A DNA stretch of 64,000 bases from Pinus tabuliformis (GCA_031772625.1 CM062820.1:310813340-310877339), one strand, 5' to 3'; shown: positions 1-12,069, numbered from the stretch's first letter. Translations and numbers: made by a program. Notes: a model not told the origin generated them from the sequence alone.

Positions 1-368
1 TTGTGACAGGTTGAACATCTAAATGGGACTCCCCAGTAATCTAGACGCTGGTGAGTAGTGGATTGATCCCATATTAGGTCGATAGATTCTGGAAAACCCC
101 CCCGGAATTCCTTTTCTATGAGAATCCAGGCCACCCGCTTATCTTTAGCTCCAATGCACCTAGGGTCGACGTAAATGAAGCGCCCAATGGCATTTCCAAT
201 CTTTTCCATGGATTCTTTAGTCCATAGCTCTAGCGGCAGACCCGACAGTTTTAACCAGATGTAGTTGTTTTGGGGTGTACATCGATTTTCATTTGCAATC
301 TTTGCTCTCAATTTATGTTTTGTTTGAAATAGTTTGTTAGAGATAAATATTCTCTTTCTGAGCTTCAT
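1..368 (-). CDS. DUF4283-like protein, partial (LINE ORF1-type)
   Basis: A frame stays open on the minus strand from an ATG at 368 to the window edge, about 122 codons, and is cut off there. The central part reads YIWLKLSGLPLELW, then IGRFIYVDP, RVAWILIE and DYWGVPFRC followed by STCH. This order of motifs is typical of plant DUF4283 domains followed by a CxxC zinc knuckle, which occur in ORF1 proteins of plant LINEs and in related nucleic-acid-binding proteins. Role in that family: binding of element RNA. I cannot tell whether this is an intact LINE, because the endonuclease and RT would lie outside the window. The first 28 codons look less family-like, so the true start may differ. Confidence 0.55.
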   Translation of the reverse strand, partial: MKLRKRIFISNKLFQTKHKLRAKIANENRCTPQNNYIWLKLSGLPLELWTKESMEKIGNAIGRFIYVDPRCIGAKDKRVAWILIEKEFRGGFPESIDLIWDQSTTHQRLDYWGVPFRCSTCH

Positions 369-1332
369 ATATTTTTATAACCATAAGTTGTGTCAGATCA
401 GAGAGAGTGAGTGAGAATGACCTAGTCCACTAAAATTTAGTGAAAACTGGTGCCAATGGATCTCTCTACTCCCTTGACATAATGCGTTACATATAAATGT
501 TAACTAACTGAACTCTTATTATTATGACTACTGTGTTAATTTTTTTGAAGTATGGATAACTGGTTCGAACAAATATTCTTTGAATGCAGAGTGGAGGGCA
601 AGGTGACAATAATAACAGGTGGAACAATTGGAAACTAAGAAGTCATAGTGCCAAAGTCGTAATTGCAAATTTTGAGAATGCTTAGTTTTATGAATTAATG
701 AAGTATATCTTCAGGGTTAATTATTTTCTGGCTTGATTATGTTAATAGTTAATTATTTTTTTACTGTTTAATATTTTGGTTGATTTCGTCATGGTATATT
801 TCTCTTCATAGGAGAGCAGTATTATTCTAATTCTGTGGAGAAGATGCACATACGTTGACCCTTGAGCATGAGACAACAATAGTTTTGTAAAGGGAAGAAA
901 CTGGTTGACAGGAGGACGCTGTGAACCAGATATGAGTAACTGTTCACTATTTGTTGAGGAGTTGCCATTGTAAGTTGCGTTTTTTTCGTTTTTAATTCCT
1001 GTGAATGATAATTTTGAGAAATTTATATTTGGCATAAGATTTATTTTAAAAGTATTGGTTGAAGATTTATTTATAAGTAATTATGATGGTGAAAAAATTG
1101 AAATTAATTTTATTATCAAACAAATTAATAATTATGTTCGTTCAATGTGAAATATTCATTTTGTAGAAGTAAAAAAAAATTGTAAAGGAAAAAAAATACT
1201 TAAAAAATGTTATTTAAAAGAAAAAATTATTTAAAAAACTAAAGCTAAATCTAAATTTAAGGGGGGATTTGATAATTCATTCAAATTAAGAACATCACAT
1301 AGTTTATTAGTAAAATTGATAAAAAAGAAATT
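369..1332. other. AT-rich spacer, no gene recognised
   Basis: Contains only short, low-complexity open frames on both strands; the longest (742-1035, minus) has no recognisable motif. The stretch 1060-1330 is especially A/T-rich. I see no RNA gene or repeat boundary here. Confidence 0.5.
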
Positions 1333-2699
1333 TGATGACAGCAAGGTCACCTCGGGCCAGTATCCCCAATCTACTCCCCACACACCTCTATATTTACATC
1401 CCATTCAACACTTTTTCACGAAACATTTAACATATGTAGTCAATATAAGAATATGAATTTGTTTTGATGAATTCCATGAGAGATTTTCTCTCACCTCCCA
1501 CTCTTTTCCTCATCTCATTTCATGTATCCAATTACATACTTTACAAATCACCAAAAAGGTGCAACCGAGCCTAACAGCCATTAAAAAACTGAACACTCAA
1601 CCCTGAATATTTTTTTTTATGTAGTCACCTGTTTTCCAATTTGTTGTTTCGTCCCTATGAAATGATTTTGTAGCACCTCTTAAAATTATGTATTGTGGTT
1701 TAAGGGAAGATAAAACGCCTCGACTTTTTTCTCTGCCAACTCCCCACGTCCCAAACTTGCTTCTTAACACTGTAAACTACTTTGCCTAGTTTACCTCTTT
1801 TCACTGGGTTTGAAATCTTGGTTTGAATTTGATAGTCAAAAACTAATCACAAAGGTGTTTGGACTGTATTAAAAATCATAGTGCTATGTTGTGTTCCAAT
1901 TGTTTGGGAAAAAGAAACCACGCATTCACCAGCCGAGAACAACGAGTGTTCCTCTGCAAGTCTATGAAACCAACATAACAAGAATACCAGACGACAAAGG
2001 ACCAAATCACACAACAATGGAAATAACAATGTACAAATTCTTAAGGGAAATCCATACAATAATTTAAAGGCTCTTAGATTAACCAACGCATAAGAATAAA
2101 CTGTAGTTAAATAACATTTCATAAGCATCATTCGCTTAATTTAATCACAAAATTTCAATTCAATCAGGCAATACAAAAGCACACTTACATTGGGTATTCC
2201 TCCATGCAATTGAAATAGAAAATGCTTTTTGGTTCACACATAATGGAAGGTACACGTGATTTGCAACCTACAAAATTGTAATTTCATAGAGAAACAACAA
2301 GTCCTCTCTTTTCCTCACTTGGGAGCTTCTTCTTCTCAAACACTCTTCTCTTTTCTCCTCCTCTCTTCTGCTCACTTGGGAGCTTCTTCTTCTCAAACAC
2401 TCTTTTCTTATTGTTTCAAAAAAGAAACCTATCATGACAACCAAGAGTCACAAAAGGTGAATCATTTGCTATTCTCCACAAAATAAGGGAAACTAAAAAA
2501 TTATATTTACGTTAGAAAATAGCTTCTCCAACTTATTCTAAAAAAAAATCAAAAGCTCACTTCCTAATGTAAATATTTACAATTTCTTATAAAACATTTA
2601 AAATTTCCTCCTAGCATTACCATGTGGCCATCCCATCACATTGGTAAGCTCTTGTCAAGACTTCGTCAATTTTTGTGCTTAGCCTATGCGCCTTCATCA
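1333..2699 (-). repeat. 3' LTR of the left-hand LTR element
   Basis: Direct repeat of 5076-6407 with many substitutions and indels, so the insertion is old. It carries a local tandem duplication of a C/T-rich block (about 2317-2355 and 2368-2403) that the other LTR has only once. Starts TGATG and ends CATCA. Confidence 0.75.
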
Positions 2700-5075
2700 A
2701 ACTACCAAGGTGAAAAAGATTCATGTTCTCTTGACCATGTATGTGCTGATGAAGTGAATCTTCCTCAATCCCAAACTTTGTGTTGTAGCTAGTCCTTCTC
2801 CTTGTCATGTTACCGCTCTATTGTTTTTTCTTGTTGTAGTCTTCATCCTTCTTTACTAATGAAATATTTCTCTACCATCTACAATATGTTGTCCTTTATT
2901 CTCCTCTGCCCTGCATACCTATTGTGATGAGGTTTCTTCAACATTAGATTCCTTATTCTCTCTATTTCCACATCCAACCTATCCTATGGCTAGTGCAAAC
3001 CATTATTTCCTGGCTGAAATTTGATGTTGTACTCCACTAACACATGAAGATAACAATTTCTTGGAACTAATTTCACCACTCTCTACATTTTTTGTTGGAA
3101 CTTATCATTACTATAGTCTCCTTTTTGCTTAATTTTCTCCCTCATAGACTCATCCTTATCATCTCTTGGACCACTGTAATCCACTACACTCTCTTTCCTT
3201 GGATTGTTTAACCAATTTTCTAAAATTTCAGTTTTACTGCAATGTTTTCCATACTTACTCCTCTTCAATCCTGTTGGTCCTATTGCAATGGTTCTTATAC
3301 TTAATTAATTGAAGTATTTCTAAGCCACTTCGTTGTTTCCTACACATTTACATACACAAACCAATTATCTATTTTAAAAACACGAGACTTTGAAGTCCCC
3401 TTTGTTGCTTCCAGTATCTCTCCCTCATTCAACGCTTAAGCTTCCAAGTTGCCCATCAAATCTTCATCTCCTTCATCCAATATAACAACCTCCTCATTAA
3501 TATCCACACACACGTGTTCATCACCCTTAGGCTATTCTTCCATGGTTGCATTTTCCCATGGTAGATAGTCTTCATCTTGACTATCCTATGTCTTTCTTCC
3601 AACCTGTATAAAAGTACTTAATGACTATTTCTCCTCTATGCAAAAAACAAAATCAATGCACCATCCTTCATCTGGAGCAAATCCTGCATTCATACACCAA
3701 TTTTCAAAATCAAAATCATCAAGGCATGTGTCCTCCATTAACACCTCTACCATCATATGCTGATTTTCCACACTACTTGTGAGACTCTCAATTAGTCTCT
3801 CATCAACATTTTCTTCACTCTAATCTTCAGTTTCCAAACGACCCATGAGACTTTTAGCTAGTCTCCTTTCAGCATTATCATTCTCTCCCTCTTCAAGGTT
3901 TACTCTTTGTTTAAGTTCATAAATAAATTATTCTTAAACAATTTTCCTTTGTTGTAACTCAACTCCTTTGATATTTTTCTCCAACTGAGCATTTATCTTC
4001 TATTCAAACTCCTTGAGTTTCTCCATCAACTGAGCATTTGATCTCTATCTCAGCTTCACCTACAACAAATTCCATTTTACTTTCTTTCAGAGAGTCCATT
4101 TGTAACTCTGGTCTTCCTCATCTCTTTGTAGCAATCCTCTCATCATATCTAGCTATAATTTAATTTCAACTACTTCTCTATAAAGTTTTTCCTCTCTTGA
4201 TCTACTACGGATTCTCTCTAAACCTTTAATATGACTCTCAGTAGTCACAAATCTTCATCTTTTGTGAAATTCTCCCCGCTCACTGTTAGTTTCAAACAAG
4301 CCACAACAACAAGTTCACTCCATCAACCTATTTCCAAATACCATACTAATCTCGTCCATGCTTAGTCTTCTCTTGGTATTTTTGCTGACTCCTTCCTCTT
4401 GAATCTTCATCTGAGCACTCTCAGCTCTTTTGAATTCTGCATGCAATTTAATCACCTTCTTCCTATGAGAACTTTGCTTGACCTCCTTCTCTATTGCAAG
4501 GTTCCTTACTATCTTCATCAAGAGCTCTCTTTGCTCTTGGTTACAGTCATCAATTATAAACATCATCACTGCTACTTGTAATTAGTAATTAATTAACAAA
4601 CACCCATTACCTTACTATCCAAATCTATGTTGGACATGCATCACTATGGTTGCAGTCTTCTCTGCTAGCTCTACCTTCAATGTTGTATTCGTCTACTGTC
4701 GCTCAACCTAGAACACTCTTCTTTTAGATCTGTCTTCAAAACAAACCTAATCTACTTCCTCCCAAAGTAGATTTTCTTCTATACACTATCTTTTTCAAAG
4801 TTCCATCAAGCAATCATAAATATTCACATTCAATAGGAATTAAGACAAATAAGTTACCTCAATTATATTTTCAAATCTCATTATGCTCCATGCTTTTTCT
4901 GCAAACTATGAAATTTACCAGCTTCTTTTCTTTCATATTTCCATTCTATAGTCACTGCATCAGATTTATCAAATATAATTATGCTCCATTCTCTAAATTT
5001 CGTCTCCATTGTTTTTATTTTTTTTCGAGTTATTATAATCTCATCACCAAAGAGAGTTCAGGGTCTGATACCACT
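2700..5075 (-). pseudogene. Decayed coding region of unknown function inside LTR element
   Basis: Between the two LTRs the minus strand holds several fragmentary frames rich in acidic and lysine residues: 4315-4569, about 3740-4060, 3083-3268 and 2617-2808. The stretch around 3660-3830 reads like an acidic protein (CLDDFDFENW, then MNAGFAPDEGWCIDF). Frameshifts and stops interrupt every frame. I do not recognise the family, and there is no YxDD box, no integrase DDE and no retropepsin DSG. It may be a relic gag of an unfamiliar lineage or a captured host gene. Nothing in the neighbourhood helps to choose. Confidence 0.35.
5061..5073 (-). promoter_or_regulatory. Primer binding site, tRNA-iMet type
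   Basis: On the minus strand TGGTATCAGACCC follows the LTR end CATCA after two bases. Ten bases match the standard plant initiator-methionine primer site TGGTATCAGAGC. This fixes the orientation of the element. Confidence 0.75.
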
Positions 5076-6407
5076 TGATGGTAGCCAGGTCACCCCGGTG
5101 TCAATATCCCTAATATACTCCACACACAGCTCTGTATTTACATCTAATTTAACAAATTGTCATGAAAAATATAACATATGTAGCCAATGTAAGAATATGA
5201 ATTTATTTTGATGGATTCCACGAGAGGTTTTTCTCTCACCTCCCACTCTTTTCATATCCTCATTTCATAAATCCAATTACATACATTTCAATTTAACAAA
5301 TGGTGCAACGGGTAGGACAAACAGACATTTAAAAACCAAACATGCAATCCTGAAAATTTTATGTGTAGTCACTACAAAATGATTTCATAGCACCTATTTT
5401 CCAATTTACTATTCCGTTGCTACGAAATGATTTTGTAGCACCTATTAAAATTATGTATTATAGTTTTGGGGGAGATGAAACAACTCAAATATTTTCTTTG
5501 TCAACTTCCCACATCCCAGACTTGCTTCTTAACACTGTAAACAACTTACTTTACCTCTCTTCACTGGTTTTTTAATATTGGTTCGATTTTGACAGTTATA
5601 AACCAATCACAAATGTGTTTGGACCATATTAAAAAAAAATAAAGTGCTTTGTTTTGTTTTCAACGTTACAATTGTTTGGGAAAACAAACCATGCATTTAG
5701 CACCCTAGAAAAGTGAGCATTCCTCCACAAGTCTATGAAACAAACATAACAAGAATACCAAATGACAAAGGACCAAATCACACAACAATGGAAATCAGGA
5801 TGTAAAAATTCTTAAGGGATTAACCAACGTATAGGAATAGACTGTAGTTAAATAACATTTCATAAGCATAATTCACTTGGTTTAATCACATTATCAATTC
5901 AATCAGGAAATACAAAAGCACAGTTCCATTAGTTGTTCCCCCACTCCATTCACACAAAAAACACTTTCTAGTTCACACATATTGGAAAGTATGCACTCTA
6001 TGCAACCTGCAAAACTGCAAATTTATAGGGAAACAATATTTCCTCTCTTCTTGTCCTTCTCTCTTCTCCTCAATCGGGAGATTCTCCTTCTCTCATGTTC
6101 TTCTCAAAGACTATTTTCTTATTGTTTCACAAAAGAAATTGATCATTACAACCAAGAGTCACAAAGGGTGAATTGTTTCCCCTTCTCCATAAAATAAGGG
6201 AAACTGAAAAACTATATTTATATTAGAAAATAACTTCTCCAACTTATTCTAAAAAAAATCAAAACTCACTTCCTAATTAAACATTTATAATTTCTTACAA
6301 AAAATTTAAAAGTTCCTCCCATCATTACCATGTGTCCATCCCATCACATTGGTAAGATCTTGTCTAGACTTCGTCAATTTTGGTGCTTGGCCTATGCACC
6401 TGCATCA
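5076..6407 (-). repeat. 5' LTR of the left-hand LTR element
   Basis: Partner of 1333-2699. It lacks the internal duplication of the C/T-rich block and a short segment near 5820 that the other copy retains. Confidence 0.75.
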
Positions 6408-6849
6408 GAACTAATGACAACTAGTAGTGGTCAAGGATTGTCATAAGACCCAATTTTGACTAGTACAAGTTATGTTTTTTGGTTAATCAAATTGAAGAAT
6501 TACCTACTTTTTCAAGAATTTTGGGATATTATAGTAAGTTTATTAAATATTCATAGAAGTGGATTAGGAAAACTTACAAGAAATGTCAAATGAGAAAAGA
6601 CAAGTTGTTGGTAAAAAAAAGAAAGATTGGATGGTATTATTACTTATCTAGCAAGTGATAGAATATTCAATTTTTCTTAAGGTTTCCATAGTTGATCATG
6701 TCAAGTAGGCATGGAAGAATATTTAGAATACCTACAAAGGCACTAACAAATTAGAAAATGCCAAATTTTAGACACAAAAAAAGATTTTTTAAACCCTCAA
6801 TATGAAAAATTTAGACTATTTCATAAGTAAATAACATTGTTAATTAGCT

Positions 6850-7610
6850 CTGAGCACATGAAGAAGACATTTCAAATCAAATGGTTGTTGGAAAATTAGT
6901 TAGGAGCCTTCCGATTTTTTTTTCATGGTTGTAGTAGCTATATAGTAGTGTAAAGGTCTATGAGGATTGTCTATAAAAAAATTCATAGGATATTTGTTGA
7001 CATATAAGATGAGAATCAACATAAGAAATGACTGTTTGGAAAGATCATTTCAATATCTAACCTTCATTAGCAAAGTAAGAGGTATAGGAAATAGAAATAA
7101 AGGTAGAGGAGGAAGAGGTTTGTTTCAAGCAAAAGAAAAGTCAACATCATAATAAATAGGACAATTTCGCTTAGAACCAGAGAGGAAGAGGAAGTTATTC
7201 CCATCAGGTAAGGAGGATTGATAAGGAGGATTGATAAGCCAAAAATCCAATGCTATTACTACAAGATGTTTAATTATTATGAAAGTGAAAGTAGCAAAAA
7301 CAAGTAGAACTGGACAAAGACAAAGCTAATGTGAAACATTGATGAATATGCATATGTTTTGATGTTATTTTCATGTTAAGAAACTCAATTATCTATGTTT
7401 GATGTCTCCAAAAATCACATGAAAGGTAAAACAATCATATTCTCATGTTTATATATTTCATTCACAATTAGAGTAAAATTAGGATATGATTATCTAGTAA
7501 ATATTCAATGAAAATTCATAGTCTCTAATTTGACCAAGAAATATGAAATGAATGACATTTCAAATGTCTATTATGTACATGGTGTAATGAAACCATCCTC
7601 CTCAAGGCCC
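6850..7610 (+). pseudogene. Ty1/copia gag-protease relic
   Basis: Translating the plus strand across several frames gives the familiar order of a copia Gag end and protease start. First comes EDISNQMVVGKLVRSLP (gag helix), then the short open frame at 6967-7152 with SIKKFIGYLL, a Gly/Arg-rich stretch (KGRGGRG), a ruined CCHC knuckle (KPKIQCYYY), then NHMKGK, the region after the protease DTG, and DISNVYYVHGV. Frameshifts and stops occur throughout and the catalytic DTG is not recognisable. No LTRs were found next to it, so it is a fragment. A plant copia origin is fairly sure, the lineage is not. Confidence 0.6.
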
Positions 7611-8155
7611 TTTTAATGAGACAAAGTTTCCAAACGTAGCCTCTAAGGTTACTTTATGGAGACAGGGTTATCAAAAATATTTTTCTTTCAACCGCCTTAA
7701 AAATCCATTTTGAGATCACCATCATCTTCTACTGGCTGATATGTTTCCAATGATAAAAATTTCATCAAAATCCAATATCTAGACACATGCTATGGCCTCT
7801 AAAATGTTTTCCCTTCTAAGCACCATGTTAACATCTATACATTGCTACATGGAAGGCATGTGGAATTCCTTCTTACCCTGTATTCGCATCGTACAATGCC
7901 ATATCAACTACATGTGGTTGACATGTGGCAATCCCTATCTACGTGTCAACACTACATAAGGCCACATCCTTAAAGGTGATTGTTACCATGAGGCTCACAT
8001 CAAAATACAAGATGTTTTAAATTCCCTAATCTAGCAATTTTTTGGATCTTTTGGATTTTAGTTCTTTCAAAAATTTCAAAACTTTTGGATCCATCCAAAT
8101 TCAAGATTTTCCTTTTTCCTTCTATGGTAAGAATGTTTCCTAATGTAACCAAGAT
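7611..8155. other. Spacer, nothing recognised
   Basis: No frame of interest, no repeat partner elsewhere in the window and no RNA gene visible. It forms the left flank of the next LTR element, whose target duplication ctttt is at 8156-8160. Confidence 0.5.
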
Positions 8156-8160
8156 CTTTT

Positions 8161-8445
8161 TGTTAAGTCCTATATAAGGCCCATATTAATCTAAAATCCT
8201 TATAAGTCCCTAGATATGGAAATATTACATTTCTATTATCATACTGTTATATAGGCTAGAAACCCTCATAGTCCCAACTTATTATAATTGTACTCCTTGT
8301 CTCCTATATGTGTACTAAGGAGACCTAGCCTTAAAATAATCAAATATTGTCAGGTACATTGCATTCACTATAAAATTAGCTTTCCCCATCAAAGAGAATA
8401 TAATTATTTGTTTATTATCATTCTTAAGGTGTAAGGATCATAACA
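8161..8445 (+). repeat. 5' LTR of E0
   Basis: 285 bp, begins TGTTAAG and ends CATAACA, preceded by target duplication ctttt. Its partner is 11487-11725 plus 17541-17589. Confidence 0.85.
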
Positions 8446-8447
8446 TC

Positions 8448-8459
8448 TAGTGTTAGAGC
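8448..8459 (+). promoter_or_regulatory. Degenerate tRNA-iMet primer site of E0
   Basis: TAGTGTTAGAGC stands where the sister element E1 has TGGTATCAGAGC, two bases after the LTR end. Three substitutions, in line with the element's age. Confidence 0.65.
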
Positions 8460-8499
8460 TCATGATCCTAAGGTTTTGCTGCTTTAAATAGGTCATCAT

Positions 8500-9060
8500 G
8501 GAATTTTTTCTATAAATTATTTTTGGGAGTTTTCATATAGTGAAACTCAAATAATATTGAGAATAAATATCAAGAAATATCTAATTCAAATTTTAGATCT
8601 TGGTTTTCTATATTTTCAGAGATATGTTCCAAGGAAGTTAGGGTTTATGAATGCTCCTAAAATCAATCTCAAACAAGTTGGTTTGAAATTTTCTTTATAA
8701 TTTTTTTGTGAGGTTTAAGAACATGAAACTTGGATCATATTGAGGAAAAATCATGATGAATATATGTTTCAAATTTCAATTCTGGTTTTTCTATCATTTG
8801 TGATATATGCTCTAAGGAAGTCTAGGTTCCTGAATACTCCTGAAATCAGTTTCAAACCGGTTAGTTTGGAATTTTTACAATTTTTTTTTTTCTATGAGGT
8901 TTCAAATAGTGAAACTTCGACCATATTAAACAGAAATACCAAGGAACATATTCTTTAATTTTCATAATTTTATTCACTATACTTTCACAGTTATACCCTA
9001 TTGAAGTTAGGGTTTGTGAAAAATCCCAAAATAAATTGTAAACATGTCAACTTGGTGTTT
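8500..9060 (+). repeat. Three tandem ~180-bp leader repeats in E0
   Basis: The block around the words AAGGAAGTTAGG and CTCCTAAAATCA recurs at about 8631, 8812 and 9001, that is at spacings of roughly 181 and 188 bp. The same block occurs once in E1 (near 12240) and once in E2 (near 38600). E0 therefore expanded its untranslated leader by tandem duplication. Confidence 0.65.
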
Positions 9061-9477
9061 TTTATACACCTTCATGTCTAGGAATTTTTAGACTATGAAA
9101 CATTCCATATTTTTAATAGAAATACATAAGTACCTAAGGTAAATAAATCATAATTATATTTGGAGAATTTGACACTTGGCACACTATACGAGTTTGCTTG
9201 TGGGAAGAGGCCAAAAATAAGCAAGTTTTGGGAAAGTCACCATAACTTTGACTTGGCACATAAAATCTTGTTTTCACCCGTGCAATTGCATAAAATAAAA
9301 ATCAAAGTATTACAAAAAAAATTTAGATCCAAAAAGGTTCAAATCTAAAATATATATCAATAAAACATTAGCTATTTTGATATTCTCCAAATTAAGGTAT
9401 GTAACTAACTAGGGACTCTAATTGTTGATTAGAATATCCCTTTTTCTGGTGATTGAAAGTTGTGGTGAAAGGAGTAT

Positions 9478-9497
9478 TATTATTATTATTATTATTT
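9478..9497 (+). repeat. (TAT)n microsatellite
   Basis: Perfect trinucleotide run in the E0 leader, just upstream of its gag relic. Confidence 0.8.
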
Positions 9498-9529
9498 TCT
9501 AACATGCTATAAATAAAGCTATTACACCA

Positions 9530-10640
9530 ATTAAATATACTAAAGGATCATCATTGACTCATGAAGAAAGTGAAGATTTAGAATTTAGGTTATCTCAATT
9601 AGGGAAGAAAGTTAATGAAATGGATGGTAGTATGTTGAAAAAGGTGGATTTATCAAGTTATCAATAAAAAATTAAAAGATAAATTGAAAATAAAATGAAT
9701 GAAAATAAGAAAGGAATAGAAAATAAGACGAATGAAAATAAGGAAGAAATAAAAAAAATCCAATATTTCCATGGAAAATATTCTCTTGGAGAGGTTTCCT
9801 AAAAGGGATGTGGGGATCCATGAAAATAATGAATATAAGGAGAAGCATGTTGATGAGAATCAATATACAATATTGAAAATCATGCTATCACAATTTGAGA
9901 GAATACATATTGAATCATAAAACCATACTTATGAATTTTCAATTGAAGATCCACATCATCAAGGCTTCAAGTTAGCGCCAAGCAACTACTTCATTATGAA
10001 GATCGATATGAGGAAGTTTAATGGTGATGATATGTAACATGGATATTTCAGATGGAGCAATATTTTTATCTACACCAAGTGACTTACTTTCAAAAGGTAA
10101 ATATTTGATCCATGTTTTTAGAACAAGATCAACATGCATGGTATAAATGGATTTGTGAAATGAAAAGTAATTATTTCATATTCTGGTCAATTTTTATAGA
10201 GGAATTGATAGAACATTATTGGAGTATTAAGGAAACACATTCTTTAGTTAATTGGTAAATATTTGACAAGAAGGTCTAGTTAGAAAGCACATTCAACAAT
10301 CCTATAAGTTGAGTCTCTAGGTAAAGAATATTTTAGAGGAAAATTTGTTAGACCTATTTATGGGAACTTTAAAGGAAAGCATTCAACATGAGGTGCATCT
10401 CTTTGAACCTAAATCTCTAGAGCATGCTTCCAGTATAGAAAGAAAATTTGAAAGTAAAAATATGAGGACTATAAAATTGGTCACTAGTAACTATAAACAA
10501 AATCATGCTCCCTCTCCTAAACCAACAAGGTTGACACCTAAGTAAATGGATAAAATAAGAGAAAAGGGACATATGTCTCAACTATTGCAATAAGTATTGT
10601 AAAAGGCATAAATACATTGATAAGAAACTATTCCACAAAG
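9530..10640 (+). pseudogene. gag relic of E0
   Basis: Aligns along its length with the gag of E1. It has the counterpart of the serine-rich start followed by THEESEDL, the MRKFNG and MEQYFYL words of the retrotransposon Gag domain, and a 66-codon open piece at 10345-10545 matching E1 residues about 247-315 (GTLKESIQHEVHLFEP). The zinc knuckle that should follow (about 10558-10620) is scrambled by frameshifts. The N-terminal coiled coil of E1 is replaced by a different lysine-rich stretch (about 9600-9900). Not translatable as one protein. Confidence 0.75.
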
Positions 10641-10689
10641 ACTCTTTAGAGGAATAAGATCAAGGATTGGAACCATCACAAGATCTAGA

Positions 10690-11120
10690 GCTATAAGAGA
10701 GGTTACTCCAATAATACGTTGTCATGCAATGGCTAGCATCAATACTCAACAAACCCTCAATATAGAAGGATATATCAAGAAGAAAAAGGTATTCATGTTG
10801 ATTGATTTTGGAAGCACCCATAACTTCATCAATTACAAATTATAAAAAATTGCTTCATATATCGAAGACCAAAGTTTCAAGTAGTGATTGCAAATGGAGG
10901 CACCATAAATTGTTCATGGAAGTGTGATAATATTAAGATGAATATGGGGTAGTATTTTTTATAGTCTCATGATTGTGATAGAAATACATGGTGCTAATGT
11001 TGTATTATGGGTCCATTGGTTAAAATCATTAGGAACTTTGAATTTCAATTTTCAACATTTGTTCATAAGATTTACCTTAGAATAAAATGCGATTGAGCTT
11101 AAGGTATCAAAGGGAAAATT
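10690..11120 (+). pseudogene. Retropepsin relic of E0
   Basis: Matches the protease segment of E1: QTLNIEGYIKKKK, then LIDFGSTHNFIN at about 10798-10836, where the catalytic DSG has become DFG, and further on GANVV and LGTLNFNF. Frameshifts follow. The third residue of the catalytic triad is kept but the element cannot make an active enzyme from this frame. Confidence 0.7.
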
Positions 11121-11204
11121 TATGTTAATTAAATGTTTAGTCCTCAATATCATCTCTGTGAAGGGATCTTCATAAATATTTCAACCATCATGCCAAATGA
11201 TTTG

Positions 11205-11450
11205 GATTAATTCCCAAGGTCCTTCCACCTAATTATGATCAAGACCATGACATTTACAGTTGGGAAGTGTACCATAGATAAATGAAGAAGGGAAAATCAT
11301 ACTAGAAATAGAAACAATCCTTGAAACAAGGATTAAATAAGTGAGTAACCTAACAATTGTGGAGTACATAATCAAATCTAAGAACATACTAGTGGAAGAG
11401 ATGACATGGCAATATGACTTACTCTTGCAAAATCACTAGCAATTAGTCAA
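11205..11450 (+). pseudogene. RT-leader/chromodomain fusion relic of E0
   Basis: A short stretch equivalent to E1 [13 protein letters not shown] (about 11218-11262) is joined directly to a sequence equivalent to the C-terminal chromodomain of E1. That second part reads EEGKIILE, ETRIK, VEYIIKSKN and EEMTWQYD, with one stop. Everything between in E1 (about 2.5 kb of RT, RNase H and integrase) is absent. In active relatives the chromodomain steers integration to particular chromatin. Confidence 0.7.
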
Positions 11451-11486
11451 GTGTTGATGGAAACACTTGTTTGAAGCGAAGTGGCT

Positions 11487-11725
11487 TGTTAAACCCTATT
11501 AATTCCCATATTAACCATAAAACCCCTTATTAGTCCTAGATATGGAATGATTAAATTTCTATTCTTATATTGTTATGTAGGCTAGAAGGCCCTCATGGTC
11601 CCATTTTATTATAATTGTACCCCTTGTCTCTTATATATATACTAAGGAGACCTAGTGTTAGATCATCAAATATTGTCTTGTACATTGTATTCATCGTAAA
11701 AGGAGCTTACCTCCTAGAAGAGGAC
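11487..11725 (+). repeat. 3' LTR of E0, left part
   Basis: First 239 bp of the LTR, interrupted by E1 at the duplicated pentamer aggac (11721-11725 and 17536-17540). Confidence 0.85.
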
Positions 11726-12055
11726 TGTTGGGTCCCTATAATACTAGTGATTACCCCATTAATATTGTAGTTATACCCCTTATTTATATTGTTGTGCCCC
11801 TATTGCGCCCATATTGTTATTAATGTGCCCCACAGAATCCCTCTATTGTTATTTTTGTGGCTTTATATTATTATTGTTAGGTCGGGTGGATTATATTGTG
11901 ACTCAGACTCCTATATATAGAAAGGAGGTTTTGTCATTTGAATCATCGAAGAATTGTTCATTTATGTAATGTAAAGGAAGTTGCCCCCTCGAAGAGGCTG
12001 AATTATAAGGTGTTGATCTATCTTTTCTATCTTTTCTTGAGCTGGTTTCATAACA
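11726..12055 (+). repeat. 5' LTR of E1
   Basis: 330 bp; contains the TATA-like word CTATATATAG at 11911-11920. Against the 3' LTR it lacks three bases (ctt, near 11905). Confidence 0.95.
11911..11920 (+). promoter_or_regulatory. TATA box in E1 5' LTR
   Basis: CTATATATAG, followed by GAAAGGAGG. The same word stands at the same place in the 3' LTR (17391-17400) and in both E2 LTRs, so it is the likely core promoter of the family. Confidence 0.6.
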
Positions 12056-12057
12056 TT

Positions 12058-12069
12058 TGGTATCAGAGC
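12058..12069 (+). promoter_or_regulatory. Primer binding site of E1 (tRNA-iMet)
   Basis: Perfect TGGTATCAGAGC two bases after the LTR end; complementary to the 3' end of initiator tRNA-Met. Confidence 0.95.

Larger units (their letters stand above)
1333..6407 (-). mobile_element. Old non-autonomous LTR retrotransposon (LARD-like)
   Basis: Two direct copies of a sequence of about 1.35 kb (1333-2699 and 5076-6407) flank a 2.4-kb centre. Each copy begins TGATG and ends CATCA, an inverted terminal pair. Next to the right copy, on the minus strand and two bases inside, lies TGGTATCAGA, the usual initiator-tRNA-Met primer site, so the element reads right to left. No RT, RNase H or integrase motif is visible in the centre. 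It is long for a TRIM and best described as a large retrotransposon derivative. The flanks (agttc and aattt on the minus strand) agree at only three of five bases, so the target duplication has decayed or the ends are slightly misplaced. Confidence 0.7.

Noticed and set aside
5061..5073. tRNA-Met-like sequences at several places read as tRNA genes.
   Set aside because: Only the 12-18 bases of primer sites match; no cloverleaf is present around them.
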